Source: Pyricularia pennisetigena (Eukaryota; Ascomycota; Sordariomycetes; Magnaporthales; Pyriculariaceae). Taken from it: a stretch of 64,000 nucleotides of DNA. Positions within the stretch are counted from its first letter, which is position 1, and each line of letters opens with the position of its first letter. Shown one piece after another: positions 12,885 through 23,016 of the stretch. The stretch is taken from the NCBI RefSeq assembly GCF_004337985.1, contig NW_021940926.1, positions 282,668-346,667 on the forward strand, given 5' to 3'. Under the pieces are notes generated by a model, which made no database searches, had not been told where the DNA came from, and saw only the letters and a program-made list of their open reading frames with translations. The position numbers and the translations under genes were made by a program.

Positions 12885-14271
12885 CAGTGGGTCTTTAAAA
12901 GTGACGAGTCCACCCATTTTTTGGTTACCCGGCCATTATCGTGGACCATTTTTAAACCGTTACCACGCAACCAATTTTTGTTTAAAAATAAAGCCGTTAT
13001 ATTGTGTAAATAGTGCAAATTTTGGAGGTTTTTACGATTTATATTAATATTCGGTATACCAACCGTTCGTTTCGATAACAGCCTGCAAACGGTTACGCAT
13101 ATTATTTACCAACGATTGTAGGACCTTTTTTTCTATTTTTTCCCATATTTTAACGGCCGTTTGTAACAAAGCCTTTTTAAAGGTTAAATTTTTTGGTATA
13201 AGTCCAAATTCAAAATACCGTTCGAATATACGTTTTTTCAATATTTTCCATAGGTTTTCGATAGGGTTAAAATCAGGGTTGTGCGGCGGCCAAATTAGCA
13301 ATTCGACCCCATTTTTTATAGCCCAAATACGCAACCAATTTTGCATTTTATAGGCCGTATACGTAAATGCGTCATTTTAAACGAATACGCTACCGGGTTG
13401 GTATATTGTAAATAGGTTTTCCTGCAAAAATTCGAATATTACGTCCGCCGTAATTCCTTTTTTTGGCGCATTAGGGTTTCCATATATAATTTATAAACAA
13501 ATGCGTTTATAAAAATTAAAAACGCCCCAAAACATTTGTAAATATTTCGTTGGTTTAATTTTTGGTTGTACGTTTTTGGACAAGAGGCGTTTTCCCTATA
13601 TTCCGTATAGATTAATTAATATACCGTGGTAAAAATAAATAGTATAAACGCATTTTTTTAACCCATATATATTTCGTTTTATCGTTTTGGCCACGGGTAA
13701 TAGTAAATTTATTATTAAAAATCCAATTACGCCACCGTTTAACCAGTTAATTAATTTATAATGGGGCGAATCTTAAACGTTGTAGGGCGTTTTCCGGTGT
13801 AAATTTCGGTTTTCGAAATGCAAATCGGTGGTTATAATTTCGTTTAATTAATTTCCGGTTTAAAATAGTCGTTAAACACGTAAAATTGGCCTATTATATT
13901 AAATTTAATGCCGAAATAAAGGGATTTTAATCGATTAAACGTATGCAAAAATCGAAATCGCGTTCCGTGAATTTGGGGGTGCGGCCGGAACGCGGTTATA
14001 ATCGACCGGATTATTGTAATTTGTAACGCGCGTAAATGCCATGCACGCTGCCGATAAAAATATTGTATTTAAAGGCGAAAATGCGTTTGGTTTCGCCCAA
14101 ATTGTATTCCGTTGCAATTTTGGTGCGTTTATAAAGAGAATATTCGCTTGCACGGCGTATAGCCGAAAGAGATGCCATATGGCAGGTGTTTGAAATGGTG
14201 GTATCGATGTGGAAAAGGCGCGTTCGGAACGCGTTTTCTAAATTGGACTCGTCACTTTTGTTGACCCACTG
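12885..14271 (-). mobile_element. Tc1/mariner element, RIP-degraded, both terminal repeats present
   Basis: A 1387-bp unit has 28-bp terminal inverted repeats at 12885-12912 and 14244-14271 (CAGTGGGTC at the tip, then a block ending GTGACGAGTCCA; 25 of 28 positions match). TA dinucleotides flank it at 12883-12884 and 14272-14273. The minus strand at 13044-13346 keeps a 100-residue transposase C-terminus with WPPHNPDFNPIENLW, the region around the third catalytic acid of DDE_3 transposases. About 13.93-14.15 kb may be the N-terminal helix-turn-helix region. The left end lies only about 13 bp from the end of the MULE. Confidence 0.88.
13044..13346 (-). pseudogene. Tc1/mariner transposase C-terminal fragment
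   Basis: One hundred residues remain open and contain PPHNPDFNPIENLWKILK, the hallmark of Tc1/mariner (DDE_3) transposases just before the last catalytic acidic residue. The upstream catalytic residues lie in frames broken by RIP-type stops. Confidence 0.85.
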
Positions 14272-14555
14272 TATATTGCCAGGGTTTGTCGCAGGATCGA
14301 ATTGGCAATTTCATATCGACCGAAGGTATGTAACCGAAATCCCCCTGTCAGGCAAGGACTCCAAATAAAACATTTAACGATAATTGTAACTAGTTTGGAT
14401 TTGAAAGAAATTCCATATTTTTGCGTAAGAAAATAAAATAAAGCTAGTTGTAAATCCGTATAATATTTGTAAATGACAGATTGTATCTGGGTATTAAAGT
14501 TTAACGTTTGGTAAAATAATATTTAATTTAATTGTTCGCTGGTTTTGATATTATT

Positions 14556-14748
14556 TGTCACGGCCAGGGTAAGCATAGCACGGAAGCTAGTCTATTGGCA
14601 CCTATCGACGAAGATTCTACTCTGAGGAGAGGAAAGGAAACAAACAAAGTTCTGAGCTTGACGCGACGTCGATAAAGGTATCACCCTGGTGGGTCGTTGG
14701 TCAGGGGTCAGGGTTAGGGTCTGGTGATCTCATGGTCCAAATGTCACA
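14556..14748 (-). repeat. 3' LTR of the gypsy element
   Basis: 193 bp, TG...CA ends, same sequence as 20261-20453 and 6539-6731 by eye. Confidence 0.95.
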
Positions 14749-14760
14749 CTACCCCCTTCC
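14749..14760 (-). other. polypurine tract
   Basis: On the minus strand this reads GGAAGGGGGTAG directly upstream of the 3' LTR, the expected position and composition for the plus-strand priming site. Confidence 0.8.
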
Positions 14761-14806
14761 AAACCTCGTATGTCGACGCAGGTGATCATGCGAGGCTCTT
14801 GTCAAG

Positions 14807-17800
14807 TTAACCATGTCGTCGCTTTTTCCTTTTACCGTTCAACTCTCCATGCTCTGGCACATTATCCTCCTGATTCGGTTCGTCCAACTTATCCTCGGCA
14901 GCGGCTTTTATCCAGATTGCCAATCGCTTCGGCGGTCCTGCGGCATCTTTATACTTCTTGTGGAAGTCGTCAAGGGCTGTCGCTGAATTTTTGAAGTTTT
15001 CAGCCGGGTACCACGTGTCGTCTGGATCACATCCTTGCCATGCGACCTGGTATTGCAATGTCTTACTCCGGCCAAATAATCGGGACGCTAGAACTTTATC
15101 GACCACAAACTCTGGTTCTCCGTTGATCTCTTCTGGCGGAGGTGGCTCTCTTTTCTGTTGTGGTAATGGGTCCATTGCGGCTTTGCGGAGGCGGTCTGCG
15201 TGGAACAAGTTTTTTCCTTTAAACGATTCAGGTACGTCCAAAATATAGCTATATCCTCGTTCTTCTAGAATCTGCCATGGTCCGGTCCACTGTGAATCCA
15301 GTCTGGTCGTCGGTGCGGTCGTCGGAAACCCTTTTTTCTTGACGAAAACATAGTCGTTAACCCCAAAATCTACTGGTCGCCGCTTTTTGTTGGCTTGTTC
15401 TTCCTGCCTCGCCTGCGTTTTTAGCGCGTTTTGGCGAGCCAACTCTTGGACTTCTTTAGTCTGGCGGACGATCTGCAGAGCTCTTCGTTTCTGGTCTGAA
15501 TCAACGGTCGTGGTTGGCAGGTCGGTGGACAGCGGGTTTCGGGGTTCGGTCCCGAGCACTACCTTTAACGGGCACATACCAAGGCTGGAATGCCACGCGG
15601 CGTTGTGGGCAAAATCCAAAGCAGGCAAATGTACGCTCCAACTGGTTTGGTATTTGTCGATATAAAACCGTAGCTTTTGGTCCAGTTCTTGGTTGGTAAT
15701 CTCTACAGCACCTTGTGTTTGAGGGTGCAGGGCGCTGCCGTGTCGGTGTTTAGTACCCGTGAGTTCGTTTATCGTCGCCATAAATTCGGAGATGAACGGC
15801 CCGGCGTTGTCGCTAATCCAAACGAAAGGTAGTCCTAGGAAACGGTATAGGTATCGGTAATATCGGGAGGCCAGGATTTCTGCTGTGTCGGTCTTCTGTC
15901 CTGGGATGGTGGCTATCAGGCGACTGAACTTGCAAACGAACACCCACACGTAGTCGTATCCGAACTTGTCTTTGGGCATGTCCTTTCCGTCAACTGCTAC
16001 ATGTTCCCAAACGTAATTCGGTATCGGTAGCGGATGCAATAGGCCCGGGGTCTTGTCGTGTTTGCCTTTATTTCGCTCGCAGTCGTGACAGTTTTTAATG
16101 TATTTCCGAATGGTTTGACTCATGCCCTCCCAAAAATACTGTCTTTTGATCGTTTGTATCGTCTTGTTCTGTCCTGCGTGGGCGAATATTTTGGGCTCGT
16201 GAGCTTCACGGATCAGAGCGGTCCTTAAAAAGATCTGTCCGTCTAAAGTCGTTTCCGGGACGACCAGCTTTCCTTGGTGTTGGCCTAGCTTTTGTTTTTC
16301 GTTCTCTTGTCGTATTAGGTCTACCAAATCTGCGCCGCTCACCACGTGGGCGTTTGGGGCGGCAATGTTGACGGCGGCTACCGTAGGTGTGATCTTCTCA
16401 GGTGGGATTAAAGTCATTGTTCGTTCTTCTTTTTCCCGAGCTTTAACTGTTGGAAGGTCTGCCGTTTTGCGGGACAAGGCATCGGCGGCTATGTTGTCTT
16501 TGCCGCGGCGGTACTGAAACGTAATGTTGAAATTGGCCAGGAAATCTGCCCAACGCACTTGTCGAGTCGAAAGGAGTCGTTTTGTGGAATAGTAAACTAA
16601 AGCTTGGTGGTCTGTAACCACGAAAAAGCTTGTCCCCAACAGTTCTGGTTCGTAATGTTCCAGCGTTTGAACCACTGCCAGCAGCTCTCGGTCTTGGATC
16701 GGGTATGCGCGTTCTGCTGGGGTCATCGTTTTTGAGAAATATCCCACAGGCTTCCATTCTCCACCTGGTTGTTGTTGCCAGATTGCTCCGCCGGTCGCGT
16801 TGCGTGAGGCGTCGGTTTCTACTTTGGTCGGTCGTCCTGGGGTGAAAAATGCCATAACCGGTGCATCGCAGGCTAAACGTTTCATTTCCTCAAATGCTCG
16901 CTTCTGTTCGGGGCCCATAGCGAATTTGGCGTCTTTCTTCAACAGTCGGTTCAACGGCTCAGCGACGCTGCTGGCATGGTGGCAAAACATTCGAATGTAA
17001 TTGCACAATCCCAAAAAGGAACGCACGGCTGTTTTGGACGTAAGGTCTTCGAACTTCCAATCGCTAATGGCCTGCAGTTTGTCCGGATCGATACGGATGC
17101 CCAAACCTGCGTCCATAACGATGCCAAGATAATCGACCGTGGTAACGTTAAATCGAGACTTTTTAATATCTCCCTGGAGGTCGACTCGGCTTAATCGGTA
17201 AATAACCTCTTCTACTTGGTCCCAATGTTCTTCCTCGTTTCCGTCGGAATAAACCAAAACATCGTCGGCGTATGCGCTGGCGAACAAGTCCAAAAGTTCA
17301 TTTAGCTGAGCGTTGATAAAAGATTGCCACCAAGCTGGGCCGACCTTTAGCCCAAAGGGAAGCACCTTCCATTGAAAGGTGCCCTGTCGGGTGCGAAAAG
17401 CAGTGAGGTACTCTGAACCAACCGCCATACGTAACCGGTTGAAAGCTCGAATAATGTCGATTTTTGTAAACCTCTTTGCGTTGCGACAATTAAAAATGGT
17501 TCCGTTGACATCTGGGGCTGGTACAAATCGATCTTTCAAAAACTGGTTGATCCATCGGTAGTCGGTGCAAAAACGGCGTTCGTTGGAGTGTGGTTTAGGT
17601 ACGAACAGGACAGGCGCTGGGTCGGCCTGCATACAGGGTTCGATAAACCCAATGCGCAGCAGCTCGTCGACTGTTTCCTTTTCGAGCGGCAGGAATTCCA
17701 CAGGTGTTCTGTACGTCGGAGGCGATCCTGTTTTCGGCTTGTCTAGCTCCAAAATCACATCGTGCCCTGGGCGATGTGGAGGCAGGTTGGTGGAAGCTGC

Positions 17801-18724
17801 TTTCGAAAAGAATCCCTCCAGGTGAGCGAGTCGGGATGGCAGTTTGCTTCGGACCAGTTCGACATGGTCGGGGTCTTCATTTTCCGGGAACGGGATCGGT
17901 TCTCCCTTGTTGGTTTTCCATTGGTACGAACGGCCGACGGCAGATAGGCTGATGGCGGGTTTTTCGGGTCCAATTTCTAACGTGATGGGCTGCGTGGGTA
18001 TTGGGCACGATTTCCATCGCTTTTGTCGGGGGTCGGTGTCCAGCTTGTGCTGAAGGGCAGCTATGTTTACAACGTTTTGGTCCTCACCCAAGACGACCGG
18101 GGTCGTTGGTCTGGGTTTTAAAAAGGTTGTTTGGCGCCACGGTCGTCGAAGTATTTGCACCCTTTTGGTTTCCCGTTCGAATGCTCGGTCGCGCCGCTCT
18201 GCATCGGCTTGCGCAGCCGGATCGGGTTTGTCCAACATGTTCGGAAGTCTGATGGCTGGCGAGAATTTTGCCAACGATGGTGTCGTTTCAGGCCATGCGA
18301 ACGTTTGCGTTTTCGGGTGGATCCAAACATCCTGTTCAACTAGCCAATCCTGCCCAATAAACATATCATGTCCACTTTCCGTCACGTAAAACATTTGGTT
18401 GCTGAACCGGCGTCCATCGATTTCCAGGGTCGCTTTTAGTTTGTGCGTAATGCGTCCTGCGTCCTGTTTGCGGTAGTCCGACAAAAGTAGCGGGGTTTTT
18501 AACCTTTGAAGCCGGGCTCCTAGCCGTTCTGCGGCTTGTTTAGCGATTGCTGGGCTGATTAAAAGAGAAATGTCTGCTCCGGTGTCACAAAGAGCTTTAA
18601 CTGATAGTGCTACGCCATTAACCTGTATCTGAGTTCGAATGATGAAAGATTTAGGTCGTGGGTTACTACCAATCTGAGCTATCGTAGACATCTGGACCAC
18701 CGAGGAGGCTTTTGGCGGTCTCAC
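14807..18724 (-). CDS. pol: Pol, gypsy element (protease, RT, RNase H, integrase, chromodomain)
   Basis: An intact 1305-residue reading frame. An aspartic protease motif DTGAD lies at residues 47-51. RT has FTKIDIIRAFN and the YADD active site (SAYADDVLVYS). RNase H follows (KVETDASRNATGG). The integrase has the HHCC finger (AHEPKIFAHAG through CHDCERNKG) and the catalytic region with SDNAGPF and GAVEITNQ. A C-terminal chromodomain runs from about FVVDKVLASRLF to DDTWYPAENF. PR-RT-RH-IN order plus chromodomain defines a Ty3/gypsy chromovirus. The frame opens without ATG (GTG at its head) and is reached by -1 frameshifting from gag. All visible catalytic residues are present, so the element may be active. 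Confidence 0.95.
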   Translation of the reverse strand: MRPPKASSVVQMSTIAQIGSNPRPKSFIIRTQIQVNGVALSVKALCDTGADISLLISPAIAKQAAERLGARLQRLKTPLLLSDYRKQDAGRITHKLKATLEIDGRRFSNQMFYVTESGHDMFIGQDWLVEQDVWIHPKTQTFAWPETTPSLAKFSPAIRLPNMLDKPDPAAQADAERRDRAFERETKRVQILRRPWRQTTFLKPRPTTPVVLGEDQNVVNIAALQHKLDTDPRQKRWKSCPIPTQPITLEIGPEKPAISLSAVGRSYQWKTNKGEPIPFPENEDPDHVELVRSKLPSRLAHLEGFFSKAASTNLPPHRPGHDVILELDKPKTGSPPTYRTPVEFLPLEKETVDELLRIGFIEPCMQADPAPVLFVPKPHSNERRFCTDYRWINQFLKDRFVPAPDVNGTIFNCRNAKRFTKIDIIRAFNRLRMAVGSEYLTAFRTRQGTFQWKVLPFGLKVGPAWWQSFINAQLNELLDLFASAYADDVLVYSDGNEEEHWDQVEEVIYRLSRVDLQGDIKKSRFNVTTVDYLGIVMDAGLGIRIDPDKLQAISDWKFEDLTSKTAVRSFLGLCNYIRMFCHHASSVAEPLNRLLKKDAKFAMGPEQKRAFEEMKRLACDAPVMAFFTPGRPTKVETDASRNATGGAIWQQQPGGEWKPVGYFSKTMTPAERAYPIQDRELLAVVQTLEHYEPELLGTSFFVVTDHQALVYYSTKRLLSTRQVRWADFLANFNITFQYRRGKDNIAADALSRKTADLPTVKAREKEERTMTLIPPEKITPTVAAVNIAAPNAHVVSGADLVDLIRQENEKQKLGQHQGKLVVPETTLDGQIFLRTALIREAHEPKIFAHAGQNKTIQTIKRQYFWEGMSQTIRKYIKNCHDCERNKGKHDKTPGLLHPLPIPNYVWEHVAVDGKDMPKDKFGYDYVWVFVCKFSRLIATIPGQKTDTAEILASRYYRYLYRFLGLPFVWISDNAGPFISEFMATINELTGTKHRHGSALHPQTQGAVEITNQELDQKLRFYIDKYQTSWSVHLPALDFAHNAAWHSSLGMCPLKVVLGTEPRNPLSTDLPTTTVDSDQKRRALQIVRQTKEVQELARQNALKTQARQEEQANKKRRPVDFGVNDYVFVKKKGFPTTAPTTRLDSQWTGPWQILEERGYSYILDVPESFKGKNLFHADRLRKAAMDPLPQQKREPPPPEEINGEPEFVVDKVLASRLFGRSKTLQYQVAWQGCDPDDTWYPAENFKNSATALDDFHKKYKDAAGPPKRLAIWIKAAAEDKLDEPNQEDNVPEHGELNGKRKKRRHG

Positions 18725-20094
18725 TCTTTTCCCGATCGCTTTTGCTCGTCATTAGTGCTGTGGTTGTCCTCAAAATCCAAGGCCCTGACTGCTTTCGTTT
18801 TATTGGGGCATTCAAATGATTTATGTCCTTCTTTCCCGCACGCGAAGCAAGTGTTGGCTTCCCAATGAACCATCTTTTCAGTTTCTGTCAAACCACGTCC
18901 TGTGGCTTCTGTTGTTTTAGGTACCATGTCGCTTCTTTCTCCTTTGTTCGGGTTGCTGGATTCGTAATAGCGTCCTCGATTGCTTTTCCTGTTTTTGTCT
19001 GGGCTGTAGGGGTATCTTTCTTTTCTATCTTTACCGCGACTTTTCTGTTTTCGCTCCTCTCGTTCCCGATACGCTCGCTGAGTGCTGTGAGCTGCATCGG
19101 CCACCAAATTTGCGAATTCTTCATAAGATATTCTGGGGTCCTTGCTGTCTCGTAACAGCCGGTGATCGAGGTCTGCCGGGATATGTTGCCACAGCGTAGT
19201 TTTGCGTTCTCCTGCTGGTACTCCAATTTTATCGGCGAGAGCATTCACCTCCGCAATGAAACTGTAAACGTCATTACCTGGTCCGCATTCAAAATACATT
19301 TTTGATAGTTTTTCCCATGCTTCGGACGCTTGATTACTGTTATGGTACACCGTGGCCAAAACCTGGATCATCTCTGCCACGCATGAATACGGTTGGGTCT
19401 CTGAATTGTATCTGGTCTCCAGCATCGTTGCTGGTCGGTCGTCCAACAGGCTGAACAGTTTTGCCATGCGGCTTCGTTCAGTTCGGAAGGTTGTGTTATC
19501 CTCTTCGAAATAATCTGCTAATTTCGTAATCCAGCGGTCAAAAGTGGTTGAACTGCCGGAAAATGTACCTGGATCTGATCCTCTACTTTTGGCTCTTTCA
19601 CTGTAGTGCGGGTTGGCTGCTTCTTGGCTATGGCCGTACGGCTTAAATGCTTTCCTGCTGGCTAGGCCGGTCGGTTCGAACCTGGTGCCTCCAAAGGCGC
19701 TATTTTCGGGTGTGGCTTGTCGGGTTTCCGGTTGATTGTTCTGTCTTTCGGTTTGCAGGCGTGTGATAACCGCCTGTAGCCTAGCGATCTCGCTGGCTAG
19801 GTCATTTCCGTCTGCCATCATATTGGGGTTTGCTTCCGGCGTTGTATGCCTTGCTTCTGCAAACTCGAATTCGTCTAGATTTTCCTCAGGCGTTTCTATA
19901 CTAGGCCACGCGGTGTTCGAAAGGGAATCAACTTCGATTTCGTCTTCGAGGGTGGAATCGGTGTTTGGCGTGAAATCGGTTTCACTCTCTGGTCGGGTCG
20001 GGTCGTCGGTGGAGCGATCTGTTTGCTCCGTCTTGTTCGAAATCAACCTTTGTGATTTCCTGCTCGCAGGTGGATGGTCCTTCAGCCTGGGCAT
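18721..20094 (-). CDS. gag: Gag, gypsy element
   Basis: A 457-residue capsid/nucleocapsid precursor. It starts at an ATG (MPRLKDHPP), has an acidic, low-complexity N-terminal third and a central retrotrans_gag-like segment (about residues 180-350, with LADYFEEDN and YHNSNQASEAWEKL). A single CCHC zinc knuckle (CFACGKEGHKSFEC) lies near residue 420 for RNA packaging. Its stop codon overlaps the pol frame and a GGGAAAA slip site sits two codons upstream, so Pol is probably made as a Gag-Pol fusion. No internal stop is present, in contrast to every other element in this AT-rich region. Confidence 0.93.
   Translation of the reverse strand: MPRLKDHPPASRKSQRLISNKTEQTDRSTDDPTRPESETDFTPNTDSTLEDEIEVDSLSNTAWPSIETPEENLDEFEFAEARHTTPEANPNMMADGNDLASEIARLQAVITRLQTERQNNQPETRQATPENSAFGGTRFEPTGLASRKAFKPYGHSQEAANPHYSERAKSRGSDPGTFSGSSTTFDRWITKLADYFEEDNTTFRTERSRMAKLFSLLDDRPATMLETRYNSETQPYSCVAEMIQVLATVYHNSNQASEAWEKLSKMYFECGPGNDVYSFIAEVNALADKIGVPAGERKTTLWQHIPADLDHRLLRDSKDPRISYEEFANLVADAAHSTQRAYREREERKQKSRGKDRKERYPYSPDKNRKSNRGRYYESSNPNKGERSDMVPKTTEATGRGLTETEKMVHWEANTCFACGKEGHKSFECPNKTKAVRALDFEDNHSTNDEQKRSGKE
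18727..18733 (-). promoter_or_regulatory. -1 ribosomal frameshift slip site GGGAAAA
   Basis: In the gag frame the codons before the stop read TCG GGA AAA GAG TGA, so G GGA AAA is a perfect X-XXY-YYZ slippery heptamer. A -1 slip there enters the pol frame, which overlaps the gag stop and has no ATG at its head. A downstream pseudoknot was not tested. Confidence 0.65.
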
Positions 20095-20248
20095 AGGTTG
20101 GGGTCGGTCTGGGTTTGAAGTTGACGTCTTTGTCAGTCTCCGGTCGGGTCTGGTCTGTCGAGTGCGGATTTATTTTCGTCGCTCGCCAGCGGCGTGAAGA
20201 TAGTTTGTTGCGCCTTATTTGTTAATCGCTAGGCCAGCGATTCTTTTG

Positions 20249-20258
20249 AGAGTAGAAT
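20249..20258 (-). other. self-primer binding site
   Basis: Two bases inside the 5' LTR the minus strand reads ATTCTACTCT. This is the exact reverse complement of AGAGTAGAAT within the LTR (20328-20319 on the minus strand). Tf1/sushi retrotransposons prime minus-strand synthesis by folding back the 5' end of their own RNA, and this arrangement fits that mechanism instead of tRNA priming. Confidence 0.75.
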
Positions 20259-20260
20259 TG

Positions 20261-20453
20261 TGTCACGGCCAGGGTAAGCATAGCACGGAAGCTAGTCTAT
20301 TGGCACCTATCGACGAAGATTCTACTCTGAGGAGAGGAAAGGAAACAAACAAAGTTCTGAGCTTGACGCGACGTCGATAAAGGTATCACCCTGGTGGGTC
20401 GTTGGTCAGGGGTCAGGGTTAGGGTCTGGTGATCTCATGGTCCAAATGTCACA
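20261..20453 (-). repeat. 5' LTR of the gypsy element
   Basis: 193 bp. If the self-primer marks the transcript start, as in Tf1, U3 is 20453-20329 and R-U5 is 20328-20261. The plus-strand motif ATTCTACTCT at 20319-20328 is the segment complementary to the primer-binding site. Confidence 0.93.
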
Positions 20454-21820
20454 CCAACAATCCAGTTTTTAACCCTATATTAATTATTTCACTATTAATT
20501 TCCGTTTAAATCCAAAACATTTTTTAAAAATGGTTAAATAAATTAATATAACGATCGTAATTTGCCAAATTTGCAATGCAATTATTATATAAAAACCTTT
20601 TTTTGTTGGTCGATTAAAAATTGGCGGTTTTATTTAAATTGGGGTCCATCGATAAAATTTGCCATTTTACCAAAAAGATTGCATTCGTTTAAAAATTGGG
20701 TTGTTTTTTTGGTAAAAACGATTGACACAGCAAATTTTTTCCGTAAGCAACCTTACCCCGGTTCAACAATTAGCCTATTTTACCTTTTTTGAAATTTATT
20801 ATTTTGTCAGCTTAATTTTTAAAATTTCAATATTTCCGCCATTTTAATTAAAAAGTAAAATAAATACGCGTATGGACGCTGTTTTAATATTAAACGGAAA
20901 ATATCGGTATTTTCCAAATGGGAAATTAAAAAATACCGTACCGGCCCATTGCGAAAATGGCCAGGGTGCTGGCCCGTATTAACGCGTTTGTTTTAATCGA
21001 TTTTTTGGAAAAATAATACGTATTTTAATTGGTTAATTTGGTTAATTTTAATCCGTATTATTATTCCCCGGCGTTAACCTAATAATAAAAAAATTAAAAT
21101 TTCGTTTTGAAATATTTCCTTTTAAATATTATTTTATTATAATTTAAATTAAACCGATTAAATTAATTTTCCGGATTTTCAATTGGTTCGATCGCGGTTT
21201 AACCGTATACCCGCCCCACAATGGTATATTACAAATATTTTGCTATTATGGAGTAATTAACCCGATTTGGGTTAATTATCGCTGTAATTAATCGGAAGGG
21301 TTTAAAATGAAAATTTCCATTAATTAATTTGGCGCCATTAATTCGTCGCCGAATGGCACGTAAACGTATTTATTTCCAAATAATTAATTGGTATTAAATC
21401 TTTATTACGTTTTTGTCGGTTTCCAAATTGTGGAAATTTCCCCGAATATTTATAATAAGTTATAATAAACAAAAATCGCCGAAAAATGCTAAATTTTGTT
21501 TTTGCGAAACAGCCAGCCAAAATATTTTTTTTTTGTTTAGGATGGGTTGCTGGTGTTATTACCTGTGGTGGTTGGTTGGTTGGTTATAAAAAATTGGTTG
21601 AAATTCGCCCCCGTTTCCTGCGGATTTCCTTTGTAAAATAAAAAATCCCCTTGTATTTTGGCGTATAAAAAACTATTTATTGGTATTTTATTGGCAAAAT
21701 TCTGCGTTAAATTGTTAAAATCAATATATTTGGATTTAACGTTCGCCGATTAACACTTTTAACACGTTTGCTGTTTGGTGCTGTTTTCAATTTCGAAGAA
21801 AAAAATGTTTCCGATTGGAA
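20454..21820. other. AT-rich degraded sequence
   Basis: No gene recognised. The right end may contain the lost C-terminal part of the BCS1-like pseudogene, which is read toward this side. Confidence 0.4.
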
Positions 21821-23016
21821 TTAATATATGGTTATAAATATTAACCTGGCAAATCCCTTATCCATATTGCCAAAATAAATTTTTACATTAATCTTTCCAT
21901 TTCGAAACAACGTTATATTTAATTTTTTAATAGTATTGGTGGTTATAATAAAAATACGATTTTTCAAATTTACCACCCCGTCCAGCAAATTTAATAGCCC
22001 AAAAAATAAACAACCGGACCATTTTTTAACCGAATTTGAAAATTTATTTTCGCTATCGTTTTTATTTTCCAAATTTAAATTTAATAGGGTACGTCGACGT
22101 TAAAAACAAATTGCATTAATATTTTCCAATAAAACGATATAACGTTGTGGCAATTGTTTAAACAGCGTTTTCAATTTTATATTATTGCGAAAATTCGGAA
22201 TTTCCAATATATAAAGGTCGAAATTGAATTTATTTGCTAAAACCAGGTTAAAGGAAAATTTGCCCGTACCAAAAGGTTTATATAGGAAATATTTTCGTCG
22301 GTAAATCATTCCGCGATTTTTGTAAAAATTTCTGGTTTGCGGGCGCAAATATTGTCGAATATTTTCGACAAATTGCGTTTTTATATTTTCGTCCAAATAT
22401 ACCGTAATGAATAATTTTTAAAATTTTACAATCGTTATATCCCAAAATACCCGGTTGCCGAAATTATTATTTCGGTATATATAAACAGCAATTGAATTTT
22501 GGCGCTATTTTTATTTGAATTTATAATAATGGCGGAAAAATTTGTCGATTGGGTTTTAAAATCAATTTAGGGAGAAACTATTTACCAATTTTTCGTTCGC
22601 AAATGGCTTTTTGTTATTTTGGGGACCAAAATATTTCGCAAATTTAAAACGGAGGAATAAAAATTTACCGTCGTGGTAAAAAAACCTTATTTCAAATTTG
22701 GAAATGTATATAATTTGGTAATTATATTAATCGTTTTTCGTAATTTTTTGGTGCTAAAAGAATATTATACAGCGATCGGCAATTTTTGTACGCGCTACCA
22801 CGGTACCGGTTTTTGTTTGGTTATTTTTTCGCTGTTAAAATAATTGATAACGTTTACATATAGGCGATCTTCGGCTGGTACAAACGTTAACACCTTAAAA
22901 AAAGGTATTGCAACCCGACAAATACCATAAAAAATGCGTTTTGTATGCTTAACCAAATGCAACATACCACCAATTAGCGATAGCAGCCCTAATAAAAAGG
23001 GAAAATTAATTTTCAA
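21821..23016 (-). pseudogene. BCS1-like AAA ATPase, RIP-degraded
   Basis: Three minus-strand pieces are in the right order for a fungal BCS1-type AAA ATPase. 22795-23016 resembles the BCS1 N-terminal domain (a hydrophobic stretch, then VPAEDRLYVNVINYF). 22100-22396 holds the first half of the AAA module, with the Walker A loop damaged (KPFGTGKF instead of GPPGTGK[ST]) and the Walker B region as IVLLENINAI. 21821-22072 holds the second half (LLNLLDGVVN, then ITTNTIKKLN and a damaged RNGK where RPGR is usual). Stops and shifts separate them. Canonical BCS1 acts in the mitochondrial inner membrane on complex III; many fungal relatives are uncharacterised. The gene was probably hit by RIP because it was duplicated or captured in a repeat. 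Confidence 0.78.

Larger units (their letters stand above)
14556..20453 (-). mobile_element. complete Ty3/gypsy chromovirus (Tf1/sushi type)
   Basis: A 5.9-kb retrotransposon is transcribed on the minus strand. Two 193-bp LTRs (14556-14748 and 20261-20453) read as identical, gag (18721-20094) and pol (14807-18724) are both open, a polypurine tract adjoins the 3' LTR, and a primer-binding site complementary to the element's own LTR adjoins the 5' LTR. Pol ends in a chromodomain, placing it with chromoviruses. Both flanks are RIP-degraded DNA, but the element shows no such damage, so it is young. Flanking 5-mers differ (TTATT on the left, CCAAC on the right), so there is no target duplication. 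Confidence 0.95.

Noticed and set aside
15000..18400. Plus-strand ORFs of 60-110 codons within the pol region
   Set aside because: They are antisense shadows of the intact minus-strand pol frame and have no domains of their own.
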